Part shown: in pieces, positions 1 through 12,800 of the stretch | How the letters are laid out: each line of letters begins with the position of its first letter | How positions within the stretch are numbered: position 1 is the stretch's first letter | NCBI GenBank assembly: GCA_963169105.1 | Contig: OY720636.1 | Span: 136,515,747-136,579,746 of the forward strand | Origin: Ceriagrion tenellum | Taxonomy: Eukaryota > Arthropoda > Insecta > Odonata > Coenagrionidae | DNA: 64,000 bases | Reading direction: 5' to 3' | The notes under the pieces: generated by a model | Databases searched by the model: none | What the model saw: only the letters and a program-made list of their open reading frames with translations | What the model was told of the DNA's origin: nothing | Translations under genes and position numbers: made by a program

Positions 1-632
1 TTTACAGCATCATCTTTCATTTTATTGCTCTCTGGATACAAGCATCAAAATTTCAATGAAGTGAAATGTACAAGTCAATTTTGCACTAAAAATATGTTCT
101 AATTTATTAAATAGAAGCTTAAATAGTGAACACCTCAATTAATTAAACTAATCGATTGGAAATAATAAGGGGTACATGATAAAAGCTGATATATGTCTCT
201 TGATCAGTGTCAGTTCAGAACCAAAATTGTACTGTTATGAAATTTTTCCTCATTTTTGTTAGTGTAAATATATGCTGACATCTGTTTTAAGTCTAATGCA
301 TTTAAATGGGCATGATTTAAATCTGAATTTCAATAACAGGATAAAATACAATTGACATATCTAATTTGCTGCCAATACTTTAAAGAAATACATAAATTTT
401 TAAAAACCTTTTCAAATTTAAGAAGATCATGTGAAGGTGCTTAAATGCAGCCTTTAAAGTAATAAAAGGGCAATAACATAAGAGGTGTTTTAAATTAACA
501 TGAGTAACTTTTTAATTAGTATAATTGCTTCTCATCTCTCACATTGCTTTCTCATAAAATTGATAATGTTATTAAATGACAACAGCCTAGCTATGACCCT
601 GATATTTGTAATAGATGAAAAAAAACACTTGC
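1..632. other. kst intron 15 (partial) and left edge
   Basis: AT-rich intron sequence. I looked for the rest of the SH3 (its Trp-Trp pair would read CCACCA on this strand) and did not find it, so the next exon lies outside the window. No repeat was recognised. Confidence 0.6.
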
Positions 633-848
633 CTCTCCCTTGGCCATCACCATGCCCTGGCCACTAAATGCATACAGTGACTTAACTTGTGGCACAAGTC
701 TTTCCTCAGTAAATGTTCTGGTCTCAGTTCTTTCAACCTCTTCCTCCTCCCAATATTCCTGGGGTACCAATCTCACTTCCTGTGTCCAACCCTCATCCCC
801 TGTTCCACCATTGGTGATGCTCAGGTCCTCCACTTCTGGGGCGAACTC
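633..848 (-). CDS. kst: kst exon 15 (acidic linker and start of SH3)
   Basis: 72 codons, last exon in the window. It has an acidic linker (EYWEEEEVERTETRTFTEE), then VKSLYAFSGQGMVMAKGE, the RT-loop end of the SH3 that beta-heavy spectrin carries inside a spectrin repeat. The acceptor is taken as GAGATCAG before 848, which keeps phase 0. The protein must continue with a hydrophobic residue after KGE, but the next bases are GCAAGTG, so the donor appears to be the GC type (AG|GCAAGT). I see no continuation exon in 1-632. Confidence 0.9.
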
Positions 849-3800
849 CTGATCTCCAGAGAGCTAAGAGAGGATTTTCATGTAAACTGATCCCTTGCAA
901 TATTGGAACAAAAAAAATCATTCCAAGGGTTTCATACATAATTTACAGCCTTAACAAATTCAAAAACAAAATATTAGAAAGAAGGAAGAGTTGAATTACT
1001 GAACTGCAAAAATCTGTTCATATTCAACTGCTTCTAAGTCATTGGCTGCAATCCATCTATATTTAAGCTGTGTATAATTGAGCCACTTTATTACCACAAG
1101 TGCATAAATGTATAGTATTGGTGATCAATGAATCAATCAATAATCATTAACATGGGCAACCCAATCAATTCTTTGGCAACTATATGAGTAATAGGACCTC
1201 CCTTAACAATCAATTTTTTAGGCTGTTTACCTACCTCTAGCTTGGATATTCCTGCCTTGATCAAACGCTCCGCCTGGGTATTGAGGGAATTAATATCACC
1301 GGCATATGCAACTATCTCCCCTTGCAGATCTCTGTGCCTCTGCAGAAGAGCTTGGGCACTGGGCTCATCCTCTCCACAATCTGTACTTCCAACTAATGCA
1401 GTTTTTTCTCTTAACCAAGATTCAGCTTCGTTGGCATCTGTATAAAACTGGAGAAGAAATACAATGAGAATATAAAAATATTTCTAAATTATTAATAAAC
1501 ACTACATTTACATCAGCAGTAAATAGAAACTGAATCCCATAGCAGAAAAATTACAAAACCTAATTTCACATGATACATTGGAGACAGTGCCCAATTCAGG
1601 GTCTGGTGAGCGCCTATTTCCATGTGCATTGCACTCAAGCCAGAATTGGTAGCTGGATATTATTCACAGCAAGAGCTGGATTCTACCAGAGACTAAGTGA
1701 ACTAATAACTTGAAATATTTAAAGGTATTTTCCAAGAGGTGCTAACATCTGTAGCTATTTTTTATTTTCGGACTAATTTTGACAGTGAGTGGCTGAAACA
1801 TTAAAATTTGGCAGTCTGCTAATCTTAGGTCTCCTGAAACCCTCTCTCCTCCTGTCTCCTAGTATTAACATCTTCACCTTTGAATGGTCCTGTCAAGATT
1901 GTTGCTTCTACAACGTTGCTCAATTTTTTTACTGCAAGCCACGTGCCATTGCAAAGCTTTGGCTGGTTGATATTTTGGAACATGATAATTGGTATGCCAA
2001 TTTGCAATTGCAGTAAGTGCGATGGCATCCCTGGCAGATCAAGTGAATTCACAATTCTGTTGGATAATTAACCGCTTCATCTGCTTCCACAACAGTATTT
2101 ACGGACTTGTATGTGACTGCCTCGCTTTGAATGTTAAGACTGAATAATATTGTTAAGTTCGTAGATGTCTTTGTTCTTGGCCGCAAGAATAGCTCATTCA
2201 CTCAACTAATTGCGATTCTTATAATTGATTGGAATATTGGGAAATACTTTTACAACCAATTCTTCTTTTGACGTCACTAAATTGCAGAAGTTATGAGGCA
2301 GTGAAATTCGTCCTGAGGTCAGATCAACCAGCACCTTTCCATTCCCAATTTCCAGCAATGACATGAGATTATCTCAGCTAATCGATCATTTTGCAGCTGG
2401 ACATGAATATTTGTAGTTAATTTTAACATCTTTACGTGTTGCTATGAAGTAGAGTATTTCAGCCAAACATTTATTTCGTCCATTGGTATCGATTGAGGAA
2501 TTACAGGTAATGTTTGGCTGAAACCTACTGCAAGCAATATTAATGTGTTCCCAAATGGTCTGATGTTTCCACGCAAATCTTGCAATGATCGATCAAGAGC
2601 CTCGAGTGATTTTTTATGCACCATTGTGCATTCATCCCAAACAATAAGTTTGCATTACTGCAGTACTTTTCATATGCTGGATGCTTTGGAAATGTTGCAC
2701 ATGGGAGTATCAATGAATTTCTTGTTCAATGAAAGAATAAATGGCCAGTTTGTGCATGGGGTCATGAAGTATATAACCACTGTTAAAATTCATATGAATT
2801 ATATCATTATCATGAGGATATGCATCCTGTTGTGTTTATTAAGTTTTTGTCTCCCCTTGTTCTCCATGAAGTGGCAATGCATAGGGTAGGCATATAAAAA
2901 CATACGTGTATTCGAATGAAACCTTGTGTCAAAATTTCAAAGCAATCAGAGAAGAACTTTCAGAGATTTAAGATTTTGAACAAATGAATATTTACATTTT
3001 TATTTATATGGATTAGGAGCACCAAGAGGGCTTGGCATTCATAGGCTCTAACATGAAGCATAGAACCTAAAATAAACTTAACACATTTCTTGAAGAATAA
3101 TCTCCATGTCCTATTACAAAACAAGAAAACTATAACTTTTATGCAGCCCATATGCCCATATAATGGCCCCAAAAAATCACCTAATTTAATGACAACTTTG
3201 AGATGAAAGTTAGTTCTCATTTACTGAAAAAAGTTACAAATTTTGCCACTTACATTGGAGTGGTTATGGTTCTACATGCTTGTATAGTTCTTATGAAGGA
3301 AGAATTCATAGTTTTCAACATGGAGATTCTGTATAACTTTAGTAAATCATTAAAACTTAATCTAAGAGCATAGATATTTTAAGTATGAGGTTATGTGTAG
3401 CAACATAAAATGCTAACCTGATAAGCCTCAGCAGCATCCTCCAACTGCTTCTTCCTCAACAAAGCTAATTCCTCTAATCTTTTCCAATGGGCTCTCAAAC
3501 TATCAATTCGAGCTCCAATTTCTGTGGACCTAGGATGACCTTCCTTTATCAACAGCTGACCAGATTCACAAACTCGTTCACACTTTTGCCTCCTGGACTT
3601 CATTTCATCAAGAAGGGCCTAAAACATAGGAAATGCTATATATATGAGAATACTGAAAAGAGAGTGACACATGAAGAAAAAAATTCAACCAAAATAATTA
3701 TTTTTCTCACGAGAATAAAATAATCTGTTGATGCAAGGGATTACCTTTTACTGATACATGTTCCAAAAAACATAAAGTAAGGCTTAAAAATTATACCAAT

Positions 3801-6800
3801 AGATTCAGCATAGACATTTAAGTATTAACTTTGGTCTGTTTTCTAAACAGAGTACATTTTAAATAATTTTGCAATAAATTAACGTCATTTCTGACAAATA
3901 CTTCAGGAATACAAGATCATTTAAAAAGTAAGATAGCAAAATGTTCAAATTATACAATGCTTTTCCCACAAATTTTTTATTCAGAGGGAAGTAATGATTT
4001 ATAAAACTGGAAGTAATTTTTTTGGAGGGCCATTTTTTTAAATAGTTTTTTTCAATTGAAAGGGAGGCAAAGTAAAAATAAAATTTTAAACAAAATGTAC
4101 ATATATTACACCACAATGGACACATATCACATTATAAAAATATATAACTTGATTAAAACAACACAAGTTACACAAAGAGACATTACAGATACATTCCCAG
4201 CCAACATTCAAAAACTGAAGAAAAATTATAAAATGCTGTCACAACCTTCAGTGAAAGATAGGTTAAGAAATGAAGAGGGTTGTGGTGAAGCTTAGGTGAA
4301 GTATAAGATGCCACAAGTGAGGCCATGTACCCTAACCTCTACTTTCTAATCATCCCATAGAAATTTTCACCTTCCTCTCCAAAATCTCCAATTCCTCATT
4401 TCCCAATTCCTTTATTCCAATACCCCACCTTTCCATGGTAGAAATTAATACCTTAAAATAATATTACTCCTTCGACTACATCAATAAAGCCCATAGGCAA
4501 CTCTCTGACCCCTCTTCCTATGCCCCCATTTTCCAAGATCCTAACTATAAATTCCATCAAGATATCATCTCATTCCTTCAGGCCAAAGGTCCCAAGGAAG
4601 GCCTTACCAACATGAAATTTCTTGGCTTTCTTCTTCTCAGCCATGTACTCCCCATTTTCTTAAGCCATCAAAAATCCATAAACCCAACATAACAACCCAG
4701 GGCAACCAATAGTTTTCCTCAAGCCACTCCTCCCTCTGAATCACTTCAAAAAGACTAACAATACCTTCTAATGGCTTCTTAAATGTCCAAACCAAGGCTA
4801 CGCCATGGGAAATACATTCAGCCCTCCCTTTGTCAACCTACTCCTCCACATTGTCGAAGAGTCCTACCTATCTCCACACCCCATTAAACCCTTGCTCTGG
4901 CTTTGATACATCAATGAACATTCTTTCTTTGGTCCCACTATGTCAATTCCTTGGATTCTTTCAGTTCCTTCCTCAGTGAATTCTCCTCTGCCTCCTCCAC
5001 CTCCCATTATTCCTCGGCCCTTATGACCTTCCTTGATGGTGACATCAATTTTACCAACCCCCACTTCAGCACATCCATTGACATTAAACCCACCAATATG
5101 CAAGAATTACAACACAGCTAAGCATTCATAAATAATCAAAAATTCTATCAAATCATAACTTAAGCTGTAAGAAAATTCATAAAAATGTTTGCTGGCTGGG
5201 CACATTTACACTTGAAATAAGGAAAGAAAAAATATGGCAACACAATACTTCATCAAATAAAAATTACAATCACATAAGTGACTTCATACGACAACAAAAT
5301 TAACATTGACAATTCAATCAAAACTACCTGGTACTTTGACTAGTAGCATGAGGATACCACCAGCAGTCATGCAAAAGAAGTAAATCAATGACAATGAGTT
5401 ACAAATACGTAAATTATCAACAAATTAAGCTACCTAACTATGAAGGGCAACTACCAAAGGCAGCTCAACATAGCACCAACTGTATGATATACTTAATCAT
5501 AACAAACGATGACATTATGAAAAACTACTTTGTATTAAAAAAATATTGCACACATTTTATACAGAATGTGTCTCTTTTTATCATACAAGTAGACTTAGCA
5601 TTATTCGTGAGAATAAGCATAAGATTTTTTCATATTTCTGCATTACATTTCAATTATCAAGCACCTTTCGTTAGTGTCTGATTCTTTGAAGTTCTCTTAC
5701 CATGATGCATCATATTATTAAAAATAATCTTTAATTGTCAGAGTATAAATGTCTTCTTGTGAATTTTCTGCCACTGTTTTTATTTGCATCATCCTCACAT
5801 CAAAATAAATAAGCAATCACCTGACAGTAACTCAGTAGGCAATATTAATCTTTAAATTTTAAAGTAAGAGATACTTTTTTGTCTTAGAAAAAGAATTATA
5901 CTCTTAACTCTAGACATAAAGCAAGAATTATCAATTAATCAATGTTAACTGAGAAGTCAAACCAGAAGAGTGCCAAAAGCCAACAAAAAATGTAAGTCTC
6001 TAGCTCAGAACATGAATGCCGTGGTTACTACATTTGGAAGAAAATCAGCCAAAACGAAGCTTGGCTAAGCATATTCTAGGCACATCTATTTTATTTTATT
6101 TTTTTATTTTGATTTTGATTTTTGAGAAAAATGCACATCTAGTATGTTGCCAGTTGAGGTTAGCTACTGACAGTTACTTTTACCCTACATTGGGTATAAT
6201 GACTGGGTAATCGTTAAGACTTGATCACTGATGTAAATCATTGAGGCACGTAGGACATACACATAAATGCTACTCATGCTTAATGTCATCAGGGTTCTCG
6301 AATTAAACACTAAGTCTCATGGCTTTCCATTTCCAACTGTACCAATCAAGTACAGAAAAATCTAAAAGAAAAATATTTTGATAAGAGCATCAAAGGGAAA
6401 TATTAAGGCAACCAACAATAAAACTTTAAGAATGTTATGCATTTGGCAGCTTTAAATTTACTGATAATATTTTTTATACTATGAACTTGATCTTCGGCTG
6501 GCCACTTTTTTAGTTCTAATAGCACCAAAAATAACTTGAGTCTGTAATACCTTGTGCTTTTGCTGCAAGCTGAGTACTGCACGGAGATCCTTGGCTGAAA
6601 TTCCTGCTTTACAAACACGTTGCCTTTCTATCACCCAGGCCTCTTCTTCCTCCTGGTCTTGTGCAAATTGAAAGAAGTTACGTGCATCCTCTAATCTGGC
6701 ACGGCGGGCTTTACCTTGCTCCAACAATCTGTAAAGAATAAATATAAGTAAACTTCATGAGGTAGATGCAAAATAATAATGTTAAAAACTGGCTTAGTAA

Positions 6801-9800
6801 GTCCCTTCCAGCAGATGATCATCACCTAGAATGAAAAAATATTTTATACAGTAGCTATAAAATTCTTACTGTTACACATTGATATTAAATAATTTTAATT
6901 AAGAAATATCGAAAATTCAGGGGACCTCCTTCAATACACAAGAATTAAGTCGGCTGAAGAGAATTTCACTGGCCTTGGAATGAAAAAATCTTACATCCCA
7001 AGTAATTCATATGTTATCTGTACTCAATAGATTAAAGTTCTTCCTTACACCAACTATTAGAAATCTTACAAGGTACTTATGGTAGCCAATTGTTCTCATC
7101 TTCCATTATATATCCTAATTTCTTACACCTTATTCACTATCTAGTAATAGAAATAATTTTTCAAATGTTTAGAAATTTGACTAAAAATTTTAAAATTTAT
7201 TTCTTCTAACCATTGGATGCATTCAGCAAGGTTAAGGGCTGCTGCAGAGCATTTTGGCAGAATACTAGGCACTTAGGAAGAACGGGGACCATTTTTTAGA
7301 GTACACAAAATTAGTACTCACTGCTGACTGCGATACAAAATTCAGGGGGAAACCCTAATTCCGATTTTGGTACCTTATGTGAAAATAAGTAAAAAGAAAA
7401 TAACGATCTATATTTTATAACCCCTGCATGAAATAATTGTAGATTTCACCAATTTATCATGTAGTCATTTACCATACACAGCTTACATGCCTACATAAAA
7501 AGTTTTTTGAAGTTCAATAGATGAAACTAAAATGCTGATGGTTTCAATTCATTCTACCTATGAACCACAATAGAGAGTAACCCATGAATGACAATGTCTA
7601 TGCCACATCTGGAATTGAAATCTGCAATGTTTTCCAGTTTATAAGACCAACTTTTTTCCTCGTTAAAATCAATAGAAAAATCACCTTATCTTTTACATGG
7701 CTATTAGAAAGAAAAAAATTACTCAACAGGAGATGCATTATGGGCATATGGTCCATATCTGCCAACTGATGGGATAAGCAATGAAAGCTAACTCAGCTCC
7801 TTATTTTCTTTCAGCCGGGTTTGTTAAACCTTCAACGTCGAGCGACGTAGTGAGTACGTCGCGCCCGGACTATATATTAGAATTTTGTATATTAAAGAAC
7901 ATTATTTTGCACTAGAGCTAATTGCTAATATGGATGTGCATCAGCATGACACAAGAAGGAAAAATGACTTTAGAACTGTTACTCATAATCTAAAGCTATA
8001 CACTAAAAGCCCGCTCTATGCAGGAGTGATGTTCTATAACTCACTACCTATTAAAATTAAAAGCAGAAAATCTATCTCACTCTTTAAGGTAAACTAAAAG
8101 AGTATCTGATAAAAAATGCATTTTATTCGGTGGATGATTTTCTTACCTCTATGTCATTGAGTTAACTGTACGCTATGTATTTTTGTATTCAATCTGTGTA
8201 CATTTTTTTATTTCTATACTGGTATACTTATTATATATATACATTTTAATTTTGCCTATTGACTTGTCCCATACATGTAAATACATGTCCCGGGATTAAT
8301 AAAGAATTTGAATTTGAATTACTTTACATTTAAAATGTAAAATAGGAAAAAATCTATCTGAGCAATATAAAGCAACATTTTTAAATGTATACAATAAGAA
8401 GGACACTATATTGTAGATTTATTATGATAATAAAATTAATTAGTCCATGCATGAAACAAACAATCGAAATCTCAGTGACAGGTCATCTACATTTGGCTAA
8501 TTACACAAAGAGATTTCCATGCTCCCTTGTGAATGTATTACTAGACGATTTCCTAAAGTTCAAAGTTGTATGAGATAAGAAATGATGCATATACCTCTTA
8601 TAGGCAGCAGCTAGCCTCTCAAGGTGTGCCTGCAGCAATGGAGCCTCCTTGTGACCCTGAGCTAAAAATGCCTGCCCTTGCCGTTGTAATCGACTCTGTG
8701 TTTCACCGGCAGCTGTTGCTTGAAGCTCTGTTAAACTATGCTTCTGCAAAAGGTCTTCCACTCCTAGAAGGTGCCCTCCAACATCAACAGACTGAAATTC
8801 CACCTTTATTGAAGAGTAAGAAATGTGAAAAGCAAATAAGGAACAGCAACTGTCAATCTTGCTCAGCAAGCAATTTTAGATAATTATTTACTTGATTCCT
8901 TAGAACAGAATTATGTTAATAATTTATATAGACACCAGTGAATGTATGAAATCCAACAGTAGTTTGCATTCCACACACACTTCTTCATCAGACCAATATG
9001 ATACAAGCTTCTGCTTTTTCAATATAAGTGATGCTTAGGTTTTGAAATCCAGAGAAGCAATGTAATGCAATTAAGAGCAAAGATAATTAAAAATATATTT
9101 TTTCATAATAAAATTATCCCAAAGAGCTATGTTTAAAAGATTATCAACATTTTTAACATTTTGTATGAGTGCATCAATCATTCAAGAAGACAGAATTATA
9201 AACTCTGTTGAATCCATCCTACTAAATGAATATAACTTCGGGTTGTTTCTGTATTAAATGCTGGTTTTACTCTACATGAAGCTAGAATACTACTAAATAT
9301 CTACAGACAGTTAACTGAACATTTCCTCAGAAAACTTCATTCATCGCCAGAAAGCTTCATTCATCACCATTCACATTTACATGGACTTGAGAGAATATTT
9401 GATGAACATAACATAAAACAATGATAATTTGAACAAAACTGTAGTCACAAAGATTTCCCATCCAAGGAGTTAGTAAAAACTGAACTCCATTCCCTACAAT
9501 CTGCTTTTAAAACTCTCTCGTTTAACATGATATTTCTAACTCTTGAGCTTCTCAATTGACAAAATAAATTACCATCAAACTCTGGTAGATATGACATGAT
9601 ATAATTCCCGTATTTTTAGGGTTTGACGCAACAATATTACATGCATAACTTAGGCATTAACCAATAGTCATGCCAGTAAAGATGCCACTTTAAGACCAAA
9701 CTTTTATCTGACAGATTCCTTATAAGATTTTATGAAATTTCAAGCAATACACTAACAAACCTCCATTTCTTTGATTGTGGCAAGTACTGTGTCAATTTCT

Positions 9801-12800
9801 CGCAATAAAGCCATCAGGCCACAAGCAGTAGTTAGACTAGTACGGTGGTTTCCCAACAGAACCAATAACTCATCCCATCTCGCTAAGATCTCTCTTTCTT
9901 TGGCAATAACTTTCTCTTTCCCATGGTAGTTCTCTCGCGCCAACTCTTCAGCCATACTGGTTAGGTCATGAAACCTATCCTCCTAAAATAGAAAAGACAA
10001 AGTATTAATTACATACCATACAGAGCAAAAAGTTAGTCATTTACAAATACCAATGCTGGAATACATCCTCAGCAGAAAAAGAAGAACCAAATGAATCATT
10101 TGCAACAGTGCATAGGAACAACTGACTTTTAACAGGTAATAAGTAAAACAGTTGAAACAGCATTTCACAGGTAATCTATTGGTAACCTCTTGGTTTGACT
10201 ACTTTAAAGCTGATTCAGATTTTCCCACACAAATAGCAACTCATACATACATATAATGGTATAAATGTGTAACTCATTTGAAGTCAGTAAAGTGAACATT
10301 TTGGTGAAAGTGAATCCAAAAACTTTTTTGCTTTTGGTATGTGTTGCTAATTTAAAGGAAAATATTACATCAATAAACTAGCAGAGGGCACCTGTTGAAA
10401 TTGAATGACAGTAAAGCTCATTGAACTTAAAGAATAGGATCCAAAAAGTATTTCCACCTTCCTCTTTCAAGTATTATTTGCAGATATCAGAGAGCTCATA
10501 AGACTCTGAATGATTATTCAATAAATAGCAAAGTAGAGAATGGAAAATATTTTGTTCCCTATTTTATGGAGATATATAATCCTTTTCAATATCCTAACCA
10601 GCCTATTGTACCATAAAATTGCCAGCACTTCAAATCATTATCAATCATTACAACACAATTGGAATTATGAAATATTCAGCTTGTTTCTATTTGGGAATAA
10701 ATTTAAAATAGATAGAACTGATAAAATAGGGAAACTAAAAAAAAAATATTAGACTGGGACAGAAATGACCCCAGATTTTCCCATTCGCCTTAATGATACT
10801 ATCCCAAGCATGAATGACACTTCTGGCCTGACAATCAATTGTTTTTTAGTTAAATTTACTAGCAGCTGAAGCAACAAAATTGATAATCTTGAACTCTAAC
10901 TTTGGCATCTATGAGGAGCAAACTAATTGCTCACATAACATTAACATTAACCTTTAAGTCATTTTCAGGGAATGACACACTCTACAACCCACCAATGCTA
11001 ATCAAAAATCTTAGGTAAGAGCCCACATAAAATAATGTTTATCACCTCAAAGTTCTACTTACAAGTCTCAATTTCATCATCTAACCTGAACTTAAAACGC
11101 TACAGGCACGAAAGCTCCATCAAAGCTAATGTTCACGTTGCCCATGGCATTGATATCTTAAAAGTGTGAAAAATGTGAGGTACATACATTTGGCATAGTA
11201 TAAGAGAAAAATAGATAATTTAAGTGCTGGAATGTGATTTTCATGTAAATGCAAAGTGTAATAAACTAACAGTTTAAAGTACAAATTATATTATTAAAGC
11301 CATTAAAAATGAGAATATCCTTCCAATAGGTTGAATGTAGGTAATTTAAAAAAAAATCGAAGTAAGAGAAGAATGGCCAACAGTGGGATAAAAACAGCTC
11401 CATAAAATTGTAACCCTTGGCTGTTTCTATTTTCAAGGAAACAATGCATCATAATTTGCTCTCATGATTTATCTTTGAGAAATTTTAGTCTTAGCTTGTC
11501 AGGGAGTCATTTAAATCTATCTACAAAAATTACAACAAACAAATTGAAGGCATTCTGTTTTACATACGAGCCATATAAAAGAAATATAAGTTTCAAAACT
11601 CACACGAGCCAATATTTCAGCACTCATTGCCTCATGCTTAGACATTGTGGCTTCCAACTGTGCAAGATTACTTCCATATTCAGGATCACACAGCACCTGA
11701 GTCATGTCCTTCAAAAAACTTTCTCTGAGTACACTCTGTAAAATAAATAAGGAGAAGAGATGAGGAAGATTCTTAAAAATCTATTCAATTTTAATTTATG
11801 ATTAATGTATATTGACTATTGATGCATTATAATCAATTAGTTCTTCACAGCCTACAATAATCAACATTGATAGAAAATAGTGGAAAAATGAAATTTTAAA
11901 ATGTGGTGATGATAAGAACAGTTTAGTAATTTCATAAATACTTTAATCCAATAGATAACGTGCATTAGTAATTATTAATTTCCTACACAATGTCTTTTCA
12001 AATAATCATCTGGAATACATTTACAATAATAATCTTCACAAAACAACGCATGACAAAATATTATTTCAGGGCAATTACAACTAACATCAAAAAATTCTGC
12101 CAGTAGAAGATTAGAAAATACAGGTCATATCTTATTAATTATCACCATAAAATCAAGTAAATGGAAAATTATAAGGCAGTAATATGTTAACAGTTCATTT
12201 TTTACAGAGAAGAATCAAATGAATCCACTGTTGTGAGTCCACCAATCAGAGTGGCTTTAAGAAACTGATTAATTTTGAGAAAAAAATATTACACAAACCT
12301 TTCTCCTAAATTTGAACGCCAATTGTTCCAACCTTTCTTGACGGAGTAACTCTTGACGCAGAGCTACTTCTCGAGCATGTTCGGCCCTTTCCAATGCCTC
12401 CCATGCCCTTTCAATATCATGTACTAATTGTCCATCCATTGGCACAAACTGAGGCTGATGTAAAGACTTCAAATGTGTATTTATATGGAAATATAATGCC
12501 TCTATTTCACTCCTCTCACGGTACCTGTGAAAATGATATGCATAATGAATACAGTAACTACTTCAGTTTACTGAAAAATAGCTGGCACAAGGAATATATT
12601 TTGTAATAACAGGGCTTACGGCAAGTTCAGATACTCTTTTACAATCCTTTACAATGGCATTGGAAAGAGAATTGAATAAGTAAGTAAGTAAGTAGTTTAT
12701 TGGTCCCGGAGACATAAAAAACATATGTATGGGACAAGTCAAGGAGAAGAAAAAAAAAAAAAAAAACAGGAAAAGGAAATCATAACATGGAATCATAACA

